A stretch of 64,000 nt of DNA from an uncultured Ruminococcus sp. (GCA_900066355.1 FMEL01000005.1:76889-140888); one strand, 5' to 3'; shown: positions 8,758-18,300, numbered from the stretch's first letter. A program made the numbers and translations. Notes: generated by a model from the sequence alone, not told the origin.

Positions 8758-9093
8758 AGATATAAATTTCTAATAGAACTGAGCCACTATGCATTTGACA
8801 TATTGTATCAAACAGTAGGTTGATGACGAGATGATTGTAATGTATCGCAGATTGAACAAGCAGAGGAGCATATTTACAAGTTCTCAGGCATTGATGAAGG
8901 CAATATACCTAGACTATAAAAAATTTGAGATAGGAGGAGCGAAAAGTGTCAAAAAAAGAAAAGTGATCCTTATGTAAACGCTCCATGTCTAAGAAAAAAT
9001 GGAAATGGACAAGCGCCTAGTCTTGGAGTGTATCTCAAAACTAGGCGTTTACATTATTGAGGCAATATATTTTACAAGTGTTTGTAGGAACCG
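8758..9093. other. Gap without a convincing gene
   Basis: A 336-base A+T-rich stretch between the exporter and the convergent STAND gene. Short frames exist (for example one of about 48 codons from 8831, and an overlapping frame ending IDEGNIPRL), but neither has a clear start site or family. They may be relics of a lost gene. The only solid structure is the hairpin at 9011-9050. Confidence 0.6.
9011..9050. terminator. Hairpin between convergent genes, probable bidirectional terminator
   Basis: An 11-bp inverted repeat (AAGCGCCTAGT at 9011-9021 with ACTAGGCGTTT at 9040-9050, one G-T pair) closes an 18-base loop between the exporter and the convergent STAND gene. T-rich tails are weak on both strands. 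Confidence 0.6.
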
Positions 9094-11403
9094 TTAGTGC
9101 TTGGTGAGAAGAATACTTTTTGCCAGAGCAATTCCAGCTTGTGGATACAATTCTTGAATTGCTTGATATTTTTCTTCAATCAATTCGGGTTCGTCTGCCC
9201 ATATATCCTCATAAATTTTCAAGGCTTTTTTAAAATGGGTTTTCGCTTGCGAAATATTTGCAGTGATCAGGCAGATACTTCCAAGGGATTCCTGTACCTG
9301 GGCATAATCCAAACAGTGGTTTGAATTATATTCTTTGATAATCTGTGCTAATTTCTGAAGAGCAGACAGGGCAAGGTCAGGTTCTTGTATTTCAATTAAG
9401 AGGACAGCATAATTATTAATCTGAGGAATACTGTCATTAGTATAAAGAAGCTGGTATTGTTGTAAAAGAGAGATACCCATTTTCATGTGCCTTTTAGCGA
9501 GATCAAGTTGTCCGTTGATTCGGTAAAGCCCTCCAAGATTGGAATGGAGGTTGGAAACCAGGTGGGCATTTTCTTTTGTGGTTTCTTTTATTTGAGCAAG
9601 TGCTTCTTTTTCTAATTTTATCGCTTTTTCTGTTTTGGGTTCCAGAGTTGCCTGATAATCCAATAGTAAGGCACGGTCAGATGCAGTCCCGTAAGTATTT
9701 GCTTTTATAAAATGCTGTAGTTCCTGGATGATTTTTTTCATACCCTTTTGATAGTGGTACTTCTCCATATATGGAAAAACATCTTCTAAAAATAACAGGT
9801 ATTGGGGAATATCGTCCTTTTCAATGAAAAGCATGATGTTTTCTACTGTTTGAAATAATTTTTTATAATAGCTAACTTCAATGCCATGCATCAAACATAT
9901 TTTTTGCAGAGAATCCAATAACGTGTGGCAGCTTGTAACAGAAGGTGCGGTCTCGGAAACTGCAATTTCCTGAATCATTGGATGCAGAGAAATAGTATGC
10001 CGGAGACTTGACTGTACAAAACCTGTCTCGATCAGATCATTCACGTCATTTAAAGTAGGCAGCTCCAGCCATTTGGAAAATATACGGGCAGAAATACCAG
10101 ATGAAGGCATAAAACACATATTGCACATAATATCCTGCTGTTTCCGTGATAAGGAGTATAACGAAAACAGGGTATGGATATGGTTGTAATAGGTGGCTTT
10201 TTTGCTCTGACCATCTTTCATTACTTTAATCTTATCTTCATTATGAAGAGAAGCCTTTTCCTCTTGAAGTTTTATCAATAATTGCTCTGGAGTTAAAATT
10301 CCATTTTCCAGAAGTTTGGCTGCCAGTTCGACAGCAAAAGTATGGTAGTGTACAGTTTCTATGATTTTTTCTACGATTGCCCGGTTTTCCTCTGCTTCTG
10401 AATAAAATACAGATGTCAGTTGAAAAAGAGTGGGTATATCTTTCAGTTCTTTTAATTGAAAACTACAGTATTCAGACAGTTGGCTTCTGGTTGTAAATAA
10501 AACCCGGCAACGGTATTTTAATACGACTGACAGGCAACTGTCCTGTGTGGATGTGACATTAAAATTGTCTATGATCAGCAGTGTATCAGATTTCAAAGAG
10601 CGTAAGAAACGGTTATGTCTTTGAAAACGTTCCTGCTCACTGATTTCTGGTGGATCATCAATAAAATCCATGTCTACAATATCTTGATATAGATTACCGG
10701 TGTATTCCATATAGAGAATATTGGTGTACTGTTTTCTGTATTGCTTTGCATAGGCTTTAGCAAGCTCGCTTTTTCCAATTCCGGCAATTCCATAAAGAAA
10801 TATATGTCGGTTCTCTTCAAACAAAGTATGGAGTTCATCCAGTTCTTCTTCTCTTCCTAGAAAATGACGGCATGGTTTTGGGACTTCGCTGTCCATAATG
10901 TAATCCAGAACAATCGGAGATAGAACACCTCCTGCAATCAGTTTTTGATTTCTTGTATCACGTTTAATAAATTGCCGTTCCATACCAAAAGAAAGTACTT
11001 TTGCTAAAAACAACAGCCTTGAATCAGAAGGTTTATATAGAGATACAAGTTCCTGCTTTTTTGTATCCGAAATCGTATCGTCCTGTATGAATAACGTGTA
11101 AATGTCCTGTATAACCATGTTGCAGTCTGCCATTAAGGGAAGTAAGTTCCGCTGAATGGTTGTTGCCAGTTTTTTCTGATTGCTGGGTTTTGCATAATAT
11201 GAGGTTATTTTGGGACTGATTTTTGCTTGTCCGGTTATCCAGCGGCAAATTAGACCATTATCCATAGAAAAATCTTCATTTATCGGATCATTCATAAAAT
11301 CTTCAAATAATTCGTATAAAAAATCAGGTTGGTTCATCTGATTGCTTTCACTGATTTGATTTTTTAGGCATGTGCTAATAGAAGAAAAATCACATCGTTC
11401 CAA
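9094..11403 (-). CDS. STAND/NB-ARC ATPase with C-terminal TPR repeats
   Basis: A 769-residue NLR-like protein. Residues 1-175 form an N-terminal helical region I do not recognise. The NTPase core has Walker A GIAGIGKS (205-212), Walker B TLLIIDN with D279, and sensor 1 VLFTTR (301-306). A winged-helix-like segment follows (about 380-470). The C-terminal half is TPR-like, clearest near 600-769 (HLVSNLHSNLGGLYRING and similar units). The start is TTG, supported by AAAGGAGGG seven bases upstream. It is transcribed towards the RiPP cluster from a promoter containing a LexA box. Such proteins serve as signal-responsive switches, including transcriptional activators and anti-phage sensors. No effector domain can be named here. 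Confidence 0.85.
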   Translation of the reverse strand: MERCDFSSISTCLKNQISESNQMNQPDFLYELFEDFMNDPINEDFSMDNGLICRWITGQAKISPKITSYYAKPSNQKKLATTIQRNLLPLMADCNMVIQDIYTLFIQDDTISDTKKQELVSLYKPSDSRLLFLAKVLSFGMERQFIKRDTRNQKLIAGGVLSPIVLDYIMDSEVPKPCRHFLGREEELDELHTLFEENRHIFLYGIAGIGKSELAKAYAKQYRKQYTNILYMEYTGNLYQDIVDMDFIDDPPEISEQERFQRHNRFLRSLKSDTLLIIDNFNVTSTQDSCLSVVLKYRCRVLFTTRSQLSEYCSFQLKELKDIPTLFQLTSVFYSEAEENRAIVEKIIETVHYHTFAVELAAKLLENGILTPEQLLIKLQEEKASLHNEDKIKVMKDGQSKKATYYNHIHTLFSLYSLSRKQQDIMCNMCFMPSSGISARIFSKWLELPTLNDVNDLIETGFVQSSLRHTISLHPMIQEIAVSETAPSVTSCHTLLDSLQKICLMHGIEVSYYKKLFQTVENIMLFIEKDDIPQYLLFLEDVFPYMEKYHYQKGMKKIIQELQHFIKANTYGTASDRALLLDYQATLEPKTEKAIKLEKEALAQIKETTKENAHLVSNLHSNLGGLYRINGQLDLAKRHMKMGISLLQQYQLLYTNDSIPQINNYAVLLIEIQEPDLALSALQKLAQIIKEYNSNHCLDYAQVQESLGSICLITANISQAKTHFKKALKIYEDIWADEPELIEEKYQAIQELYPQAGIALAKSILLTKH

Positions 11404-11452
11404 CAGAAATCCCTCCTTTGGTTTTCGTGTTTTATATTCTTAAAGTCTTTTT

Positions 11453-11481
11453 ATTATAACACGAACAAATGTTCCGGACAA
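11453..11481 (-). promoter_or_regulatory. Promoter of the STAND ATPase gene
   Basis: On the minus strand, TTGTCC (11476-11481) and TATAAT (11453-11458) are separated by exactly 17 bases, about 50 bases upstream of the TTG start. The spacer contains a perfect LexA box. Confidence 0.8.
11462..11475. promoter_or_regulatory. LexA (DinR) SOS box
   Basis: CGAACAAATGTTCC matches the Gram-positive consensus CGAACRNRYGTTYC at every position. It fills the spacer between the -35 and -10 elements of the minus-strand promoter, an ideal repressor position. Binding would couple the STAND gene to DNA damage. Confidence 0.8.
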
Positions 11482-11584
11482 TAGGAATTGATACTGTATA
11501 GGAAGAAAATGAATCTTAAAAACTCAATCTGCGGTCAATTTCAATTCAATGTGATTGGTGCAGAATAATTTTAGAATGTAATCA

Positions 11585-11598
11585 GGCTTTCGAAAGCC
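11585..11598. promoter_or_regulatory. Perfect 14-bp palindrome upstream of the recombinase genes
   Basis: GGCTTTCGAAAGCC lies about 95 bases before the TnpW-like gene. A perfect palindrome in a divergent promoter region suggests a repressor operator, but no regulator is identified. Confidence 0.4.
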
Positions 11599-11680
11599 GA
11601 ATTCAATTCATACAGAACTTTTGTACAATCCTGCCGGCATAGGATGTAGAGAGAACTGTATGCTGAAGGAGGCATATAGC

Positions 11681-11848
11681 ATGAATACGTTATTTGATTC
11701 TGTAGAAGTTCTGGATACAAAAAAAGAAATCCAAAAAGAGAATGTAAGCTATGAACATGCAGGATATCAGATTCGAGTGCATTTTAATGGGGAAAAGACA
11801 TTGATCCAGTGCATTCAGAATCTTACTGAACGAAAAATTGCAGGTTGA
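11681..11848 (+). CDS. TnpW-like small transposon protein
   Basis: A 55-residue protein ending in YQIRVHFNGEKTLIQCIQNLTERKIAG. The pattern of a short polar N-terminus followed by an (I/V)xVHF strand and a helix fits the small TnpW-type proteins encoded before the resolvase in clostridial transposons such as Tn4451. AAGGAGG at 11666-11672 selects the ATG at 11681; in-frame starts further upstream have no such site. It lies 76 bases before the first recombinase gene. Its function is not established; a role in transposition is inferred from position. Homology is from pattern memory and moderate. Confidence 0.6.
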   Translation: MNTLFDSVEVLDTKKEIQKENVSYEHAGYQIRVHFNGEKTLIQCIQNLTERKIAG

Positions 11849-11924
11849 TTTTCTTAAGTTCTTGTTGTAAAATAAAGACAATTAAAGACAATGACTACGC
11901 AAGACCGATGAAAAGAGGGATAGA

Positions 11925-13514
11925 ATGTATCAGGCAGGAATTTATTGCCGAATTTCCATTGAAGAGCAAAATAAAGAGGGTGAATACAGCAATAGTATTC
12001 ACTCTCAGATTCAGATGGCAAGAGATTATATTGCAGAGAATAAAGATATTGCAGAGAAAAAAGTTTATGTAGACGATGGGGCTTCTGGAAGTAATTTTGA
12101 AAGAACTGAATTTCGGAGGATGCTGGCAGATATTGAGCTTGGTGTTATCAATATGGTGATTTTTAAGGACGTATCTCGACTTGGAAGAGAACATATTGAT
12201 ACCAACTATTATCTAGGCAAATATTTCCCGGAGAAACAGATTCGGATTGTTTCGATTCTGGATAATTATGATTCAGCCGTTGGAACTTATGATGAAATGT
12301 TAGAAATAAAAACTTTGCTGAATGATATGTATTTGAGAGATACATCCAGAAAGATTAAGACAACGATTCAGACCAAAAGAAGTATGGGCGAATATACTCC
12401 GAAACAGCCCCCCTTTGGATATGTGAAAAGTAAAACAATTCATAATCATCTGGAAATTGATCCTTATGCAGCCGAGGTTGTTCGAAGAATTTACAGAATG
12501 TATCAAAATGGATTTGGCTGTACGGTTATTTGCAGGACTTTGAATGAAGATGAAATCCCTTGTCCCGCAAAATATAAAAAGGAAGTTTTAAAAACCAATT
12601 ATGTATGGGATTCGGGAAAAGGTCTGTGGACATCGTCTACTGTAAGTGGAATTTTAAAGAATCCGGTCTACACTGGGGCGGTTGTGATTCGGAAACATGA
12701 AAGACCGTCTTATAAGCTGAAATACAAAAAGGCAATTCCCCTGGAAGAAATGGAGCTGGTGCCGGATGCACATGAGGCAATCATTTCTAAAGAAGAGTTT
12801 GATAGGGTTCAGCAAATAAGAAAGGGGCGCAGAGTTTCCTATTTTGATAAAAACAATGAACCACATAAATATGTGGGACTGCTCTTTTGTGGGAAATGTA
12901 AAACAGCCATGCGAAAACGTTATCTGGCATCTCATAAAGACTATGACGGATATATGTGTGGTTTTCATCAGAAGCAGGGGCAGAATTACTGTGAGCTGAA
13001 TCATATTACATTTGAAAAGCTGGATGAACTGGTTGTATTTGCAATCAACCAGCAATTGAAACAGATGAAGATGGATATGAAGAATCTGGAAACTCAGATC
13101 AGACAGAAACAGCCGGAACTGGATGGTAAAATTGCAAAATTGCAGGCAAAAATAGAAAGAAATCTGGAATACCGGAAACGAGCATATGAACAGTTTATGG
13201 ATGAAGTACTTTCCAAAGAGGAATATCTGGAATTAAAACAGATGTATGAAACAGAGAATCAGAAATATCAAAAAGAATTATCAGAACTGAACCATGAAGA
13301 GCAAAGGCAGCGGGCGGCGGTCAATGAAACAAAGATATGGTTGGAGCACTTTAATCGCAGAAGAATAACGGTAAAGCAGCTTACCAGAGAAGCGCTTGTG
13401 GAGTTAGTTGATAAAATTTATGTATATCCAGAGCAGAAAATAGATATATATTTTAAGTTTGCTTCAGTAGAGAGTTCACCAGATAGAATACTTGAGAAAG
13501 ATGGGGTGATATGA
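11925..13514 (+). CDS. Large serine recombinase 1
   Basis: A 529-residue site-specific recombinase. The resolvase-type catalytic domain spans about residues 1-150 with the nucleophile Ser11 (YCRIS) and the DVSRLGRE motif. A recombinase domain follows at about 165-280, then a zinc ribbon (CGKCKTAM ... CGFHQKQGQNYC) near 325-365, and a long charged coiled coil (about 385-480) of the kind that controls integration versus excision. Its stop overlaps the start of the second recombinase by four bases, so the two are translationally coupled. It should act on the att sites at the element ends. Confidence 0.92.
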   Translation: MYQAGIYCRISIEEQNKEGEYSNSIHSQIQMARDYIAENKDIAEKKVYVDDGASGSNFERTEFRRMLADIELGVINMVIFKDVSRLGREHIDTNYYLGKYFPEKQIRIVSILDNYDSAVGTYDEMLEIKTLLNDMYLRDTSRKIKTTIQTKRSMGEYTPKQPPFGYVKSKTIHNHLEIDPYAAEVVRRIYRMYQNGFGCTVICRTLNEDEIPCPAKYKKEVLKTNYVWDSGKGLWTSSTVSGILKNPVYTGAVVIRKHERPSYKLKYKKAIPLEEMELVPDAHEAIISKEEFDRVQQIRKGRRVSYFDKNNEPHKYVGLLFCGKCKTAMRKRYLASHKDYDGYMCGFHQKQGQNYCELNHITFEKLDELVVFAINQQLKQMKMDMKNLETQIRQKQPELDGKIAKLQAKIERNLEYRKRAYEQFMDEVLSKEEYLELKQMYETENQKYQKELSELNHEEQRQRAAVNETKIWLEHFNRRRITVKQLTREALVELVDKIYVYPEQKIDIYFKFASVESSPDRILEKDGVI

Positions 13515-15103
13515 TGTATCAGATGGGTGTATATTGTCGTCTGTCGAAGGATGATGGAGAGAATAAAGTTAGTGAGAGTATTGAAAATCAGATGAAACTG
13601 ATTCGTGAGTATGTGACTAAATCAGAGGATCTGGAAATCGCAGATATTTATATTGATGACGGTTATTCGGGGCTTTATTTTGCGAATAGACCGGAATTTC
13701 AGCGGATGATGGAGGATATCTACAAAGGGAAAATTCAAGGCGTTATTACGAAAGATATTTCCCGGCTTGGGCGTGAACATATTGAAACCAGTAACTATAT
13801 TGAGCGTGTTTTTCCATCTTTGGGTGTGCGTTATATTGCAATTTTGGATGGCGTGGATTCTGTTCATCACAGTAATGAAGAATTGGCACAGTTTAAGACG
13901 TTGTTTAATGATATGTATAGTCGTGATATATCTAAGAAAATCAGAGGTGCATTGACCGCCCAGAAGAAACGGGGACAGTTTATGTCTGGGTTTGCCCCAT
14001 ATGGATATGTAAAAGATCCGGCAGATAAGCATCATTTTCTTGTAGATGAAGAAGCAGCTAAAGTGGTACGGAGAATCTTTTATATGAGTTTGGAAGGATA
14101 TTCCAGGGATGGTATTGCAAAGAAACTGAATCAGGAAGGAATTCTGACACCGTCAGAGTATAAGAGAAAGGTGCAGGGATTGAAATATGCCAATGCATTA
14201 GAAAAAGCGGGTGCAAAGGGCTGGGCATATCCTACGATCAATGTAATTTTGCGAAACAGAGTTTATACAGGGGCTATGGTACAGCATAAATCAGAAAAGA
14301 TATCCTATAAAGTGGAAAAGTATCAATATATTCCAGAGGAACAGCAGTATATTGTGGAAGGAATGCACGAAGCAATTATTAGCAAAGATACTTTTGAGCA
14401 GGTACAGGAACTTATGAAGAAAAGAACACGGACACCGGGATTTAATAGCGAAGTGAGAAAGGTAAATCCATACGCAGGAATTATTGTTTGTGGAGATTGC
14501 GGATATAATTTCCAGAGGGTTACTTGTCGGGACGGTTATGAGTGCGGTACCTATCACAAAAAAGGAAACACAGTTTGTTATTCTCATTTCATTAAAAAAG
14601 AAGTATTGGATTCTATTGTAAAAAATGAAATCCAAAGACAAGCGGAACTGGCACTGAAAGAAAGTGATAAGGATGAAATATTAAAAGTAGCAGATAGGAA
14701 GAAGGAGGTGCAGAGACGATGTGCAGAAGCAGACCAGCAGATTGAACGGTTACAAAAAGAACTTGCGGCTGTCCAAAAGTATAAAAAGAAAACTTACGAA
14801 AATTATGTAGATGGTGTTCTGGATAAAGAAGAATATCTCTCCTATAAGGCAGAATATGAAAAGCAGGATAAAGATATCAGGGCGAAGATTCAGTTGGCAG
14901 AACAAGAGAAAGACAGCTTTGGAGAGGCAGAAGAATCTTATGAAAACTGGATAGAGAAATTTATCAAGTATGGAACATTATCCGAAGTGACAAGAGAAAT
15001 TGTGACAGAATTGATTGAAAAAATTGTTGTGAATGGAGATAAGAGCATTGATATTGTATTTAAGTATCAGTCGCCTTATCCGGTAGAAAAACAGGCAGTG
15101 TAA
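13511..15103 (+). CDS. Large serine recombinase 2
   Basis: A 530-residue paralogue of the preceding gene with the same architecture: nucleophile Ser in YCRLS (residue 12 or 13 depending on which of two adjacent ATGs is used), DISRLGRE, a recombinase domain, a four-Cys zinc ribbon (CGDCGYNF ... CGTYHKKGNTVC) and a coiled coil. It starts at ATGATG overlapping the upstream stop. Tandem large serine recombinases are known from SCCmec (ccrA/ccrB) and some clostridial elements, where both may be needed. The gene ends about 50 bases before the inferred right junction, the normal position for an element-terminal integrase. Confidence 0.92.
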   Translation: MMYQMGVYCRLSKDDGENKVSESIENQMKLIREYVTKSEDLEIADIYIDDGYSGLYFANRPEFQRMMEDIYKGKIQGVITKDISRLGREHIETSNYIERVFPSLGVRYIAILDGVDSVHHSNEELAQFKTLFNDMYSRDISKKIRGALTAQKKRGQFMSGFAPYGYVKDPADKHHFLVDEEAAKVVRRIFYMSLEGYSRDGIAKKLNQEGILTPSEYKRKVQGLKYANALEKAGAKGWAYPTINVILRNRVYTGAMVQHKSEKISYKVEKYQYIPEEQQYIVEGMHEAIISKDTFEQVQELMKKRTRTPGFNSEVRKVNPYAGIIVCGDCGYNFQRVTCRDGYECGTYHKKGNTVCYSHFIKKEVLDSIVKNEIQRQAELALKESDKDEILKVADRKKEVQRRCAEADQQIERLQKELAAVQKYKKKTYENYVDGVLDKEEYLSYKAEYEKQDKDIRAKIQLAEQEKDSFGEAEESYENWIEKFIKYGTLSEVTREIVTELIEKIVVNGDKSIDIVFKYQSPYPVEKQAV

Positions 15104-15165
15104 AGACTGCAAATTTTTTTACAGTAATTTTCCCCTAGTTATAATGAACACATCAGGGAGATTCT
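15104..15165. other. Inferred right attachment junction of the element
   Basis: The S8 peptidase frame to the right opens only after the stop at 15145-15147, and family-like sequence begins at about 15157 (GDSLLETYIS). The join between element and host gene should therefore lie at roughly 15145-15165. The exact core cannot be read without the empty site or the left end. Confidence 0.55.
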
Positions 15166-16056
15166 CTGCTGGAAACATACATCAGCAACGTGGCAAATGT
15201 GGGACGCTCGGTCATTTGCGTAGGAAGTGGAAATAACGGAAACGACCGTATCCATACTGCGGGAAGACTGCAGCAGGGGCAGAGTGAGATTGTAGAAATG
15301 AGTATTGGTGCTTATGAGACAACTCTGAATCTGCAGTTGTGGAAAGCTTATGCAGATGAAATTGAAATTTTCCTTGAGACACCGGCTGGCGAAAATTTAC
15401 CGGTTCTGTCTGAAAAAATTGATATACAGAGATACCGGGCCGGGGAAACGGAATTACTGATTTATTATGGAAAACCGGGACCTTTTCAGGTGACACAGGA
15501 AATCTATTTTGACTTTATCCCGAGGGGAACATATCTTACTCCGGGTGTCTGGAAAATTCATCTGCAGGGCAGACGAATCAAAGAAGGTAACTATAATCTG
15601 TGGCTTCCGGGTGGAAATGTTCTGAATACGGTGACCGGATTTTACCGCCCGGTTGCAACTGAGACTTTGACAATTCCATCTACAGCAGCGAAAGTGATCA
15701 CTGTAGGAGCATATGATTCAAGGCTTAATGCATATGCTGATTTTTCCGGTCGGGGTGGTGAAAATCTGTCTTATCCCAAACCAGATCTGGTCGCACCGGG
15801 GGTCGACATCCTTGCACCGTCGGTCGGTGGCAGTTATACAGGCGTGACGGGGACTTCTTTTGCGACCCCATTTGTGACCGGCTCTGCTGCCCTTATGATG
15901 GAATGGGGCATCACACGAAGAAACGATCCTTTTCTCTGGGGCGAAAAAGTGAAGGCATATCTCCGCCGCGGCGCCCGGCCCTTGCCCGGGTTTGACCGGT
16001 ACCCGAATGAAAGTGTGGGGTGGGGACGTTTGTGTATTGAAGAAAGTATACCATAA
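15157..16056 (+). pseudogene. S8 serine peptidase, 3' half, interrupted by the mobile element
   Basis: About 300 residues of a Csp-like subtilase, starting at GDSLLETYIS and including the oxyanion region CVGSGNNGN, the long beta-rich insert typical of this family, and the nucleophile GTSFATP. The N-terminal portion with the catalytic Asp and His is missing. A GTG at 15190 could start translation, but the product would lack two of the three catalytic residues, so it is called broken while the element is integrated. The frame has no internal stops, so the break looks recent. Precise excision of the element could restore the gene. Confidence 0.8.
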
Positions 16057-16281
16057 GAAATAACACAGAGATGTATGTGACAGGAGATAAGGCGAAGGTG
16101 CAAAAAGGACACCGGGCCTGAAAAAATGGTGGCGGAATAATACGACGCTGTGATATAATAAAAGGAATGATTTGATGTGTATATCAGGAATTTTTGGAAG
16201 AGAATGAAACGTGGATAAACTTTAGAAGTAAACCAGAAAACTTAAAGTCATTTAAGTCTTTTTTTAGAAAGAGGGAAGCAT

Positions 16282-18300
16282 ATGGATGATTTTAAAAAAC
16301 TCACAGAGCAGCTTTTTAAAATATATATTAACGCTGAATCAGTAAATGATTTTGGGATAGAGAATTATTTTGATGAAAATATCAGTCTGATTGGAACTGG
16401 GAAACATGAATTATTCACGAATCTGCATGAGTTTTTGGAATCATTTAAAGTTGATGTAAAACGAAGAGGTAAAATCAGCATTGAGGTGAGAAATTTACAT
16501 CAGGAAGAAGAACGACTCGGTGATGATCATGTTCTTGCGCACGGAACAGTAGATTTTACCGGCCTGTTTAAAGATGGTTCAATCTGTTTTGAAATGGAGA
16601 CAAGATTTACTATTATCTATAAATGGACAAATGGGAAATGGCTGGTTCAGCATCTGCATCAGTCAATACCAGATCTGGAACAGATGGACGGTGAAGAGTT
16701 CCCTGTTACATTGGGAAAGCAGGTGAAAAAAAACCAGCAGGCGGTTCATGCATTAGGTACTGCCTATTATTATATCTCAAGGTTGAACTTAAAAACAAAG
16801 AAGATCGAACTAGTCAAAAGATCCCGGGAAATGTATTTGGATATTAAAGATAATAGCGCAGATTGGAATCCTCAGTTCGAGCTTATCGAAGGTATTATAG
16901 CAGAACCGTTTGTACAGAAGTATATAGATTTTTTTGATATACAAACTATGGCAGCGCGGCTTCATAATAAAGAATCTATGTCTTCCGAATTCAAAAAGAA
17001 GAATGGATCATGGTTCCTTTCCATAGTTGTTCCTCAGAGTTATGATAAAAATGGAAATGTTACATCAGTGCTGATTGCAAATCGAGATGTGACAGATGAA
17101 AAACTGCGGGAATTAAAACAAGAGGAAGAATTGCGGGAAGCCAAATTAAAAGCAGAATGTGCAAATAAAGCAAAATCATCATTTCTGTTTAATATGTCTC
17201 ATGATATCAGAACTCCTATGAATGCAATCATTGGTTATTCAGAGCTGGCATCCAGACATTTGCAGGAAACAGATAAACTTGGCAGATATCTTGAAAAAAT
17301 TCAAATATGCGGAAAAGAACTTTTGGCGATGCTTGGTAATGTTCTGGATCTTGCGAGAATTGAAAATAATAAGGTCGAAATGGAATATACTGTTTCGAAT
17401 GTCCATGAGTGCTTTGAAAATTGTGCCATTATGTTCCAGCAACAGGCAGAAAGTAAAGATCAGACGTTCTCTCTGACAGAACAGATTATGTATCCGTATG
17501 TATATATGGATGCACCGCACCTGTCAGAAATCTGTCTCAATATTATAAGCAATGCAATAAAATATACAAATACAGGAGGTACAATATCCTGTAATGTCCT
17601 ACAGAAATCCTGTGAAAAAGAAGACTGGTGCGATATGATCATTACCATTGCCGATAACGGAATTGGTATGTCTGAAGAATTCCAAAAGCGTATTTTTGAA
17701 ACTTTTGAAAGAGAACGCAATACTACATTAAGTCATATTGATGGCAGTGGAATTGGAATGGGAATTACGAAAAAGCTCGTAGAACTCATGGATGGTACAA
17801 TAGAAGTGAAAAGTAAGCAGGGTGAGGGTTCCACATTTACAGTGACTATTCCTTGCAGGAAAGCGTCAAAAGCAGAAACCCTGGCGAAGAAAAATAGTAA
17901 TCTGTGCAATAAGAATTGCCTGAACGGTGTTCGGATCTTACTGGTCGAAGATAATGAAATCAACACTGAAATCGCAACGGAACTATTGACAGAAGAAGGA
18001 TGTATTGTTGAGACTGCTAATGATGGTGTTGCATGTATCGACATGCTTGAAAAAGCTGATGCTGATTATTACAAGCTGATCCTTATGGATATTCAGATGC
18101 CGGTTATGAATGGATATGATGCTACATTAGCTATCCGAAAGATGAAGGATACGAAAAAAGCCAGGATTCCAATTATTGCGATGACTGCCAATGCTTTCGC
18201 GGAAGATATACAAAAGGTTCTTTCTGTTGGCATGAATGCTCATGTTGCAAAGCCTGTTGATATGAACATTCTTGTGCCAACAATGATGAAATATTTATAA
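16282..18300 (+). CDS. Hybrid sensor histidine kinase with NTF2-like N-terminal domain
   Basis: A 672-residue cytoplasmic hybrid kinase without membrane segments. Residues 1-140 look like a SnoaL/NTF2-type ligand-binding fold (ENYFDENISLIGTGK ... GKWLVQHLHQS). A PAS-like region follows at about 150-275, then HisKA with His307 (NMSHDIRTPMN), HATPase_c (NIISNAIKY, DNGIGM, GSGIGMGI) and a receiver domain with Asp603 (LILMDIQMPVMNG). No separate response regulator is adjacent, so output may be through phosphotransfer elsewhere. GAGGGAAG precedes the ATG. It stands alone between the broken peptidase and the glycosidase relic. The stimulus is unknown. Confidence 0.88.
   Translation: MDDFKKLTEQLFKIYINAESVNDFGIENYFDENISLIGTGKHELFTNLHEFLESFKVDVKRRGKISIEVRNLHQEEERLGDDHVLAHGTVDFTGLFKDGSICFEMETRFTIIYKWTNGKWLVQHLHQSIPDLEQMDGEEFPVTLGKQVKKNQQAVHALGTAYYYISRLNLKTKKIELVKRSREMYLDIKDNSADWNPQFELIEGIIAEPFVQKYIDFFDIQTMAARLHNKESMSSEFKKKNGSWFLSIVVPQSYDKNGNVTSVLIANRDVTDEKLRELKQEEELREAKLKAECANKAKSSFLFNMSHDIRTPMNAIIGYSELASRHLQETDKLGRYLEKIQICGKELLAMLGNVLDLARIENNKVEMEYTVSNVHECFENCAIMFQQQAESKDQTFSLTEQIMYPYVYMDAPHLSEICLNIISNAIKYTNTGGTISCNVLQKSCEKEDWCDMIITIADNGIGMSEEFQKRIFETFERERNTTLSHIDGSGIGMGITKKLVELMDGTIEVKSKQGEGSTFTVTIPCRKASKAETLAKKNSNLCNKNCLNGVRILLVEDNEINTEIATELLTEEGCIVETANDGVACIDMLEKADADYYKLILMDIQMPVMNGYDATLAIRKMKDTKKARIPIIAMTANAFAEDIQKVLSVGMNAHVAKPVDMNILVPTMMKYL

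Larger units (their letters stand above)
1..15160. mobile_element. Right-hand part of an integrated mobile element with tandem serine recombinases
   Basis: The span carries a RiPP cluster, a STAND ATPase, a TnpW-like protein and two large serine recombinases, and it ends abruptly inside an S8 peptidase reading frame. The A+T-rich cargo (about 1.1-8.8 kb) differs clearly from the G+C-richer chromosome to the right. No 5' half of the interrupted peptidase is present, so the left end lies before position 1. No conjugation or phage structural genes are visible here, so whether it is an ICE, a mobilizable transposon or a prophage remnant cannot be said. The right boundary is inferred from the S8 frame, not from a seen att repeat. 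Confidence 0.7.
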
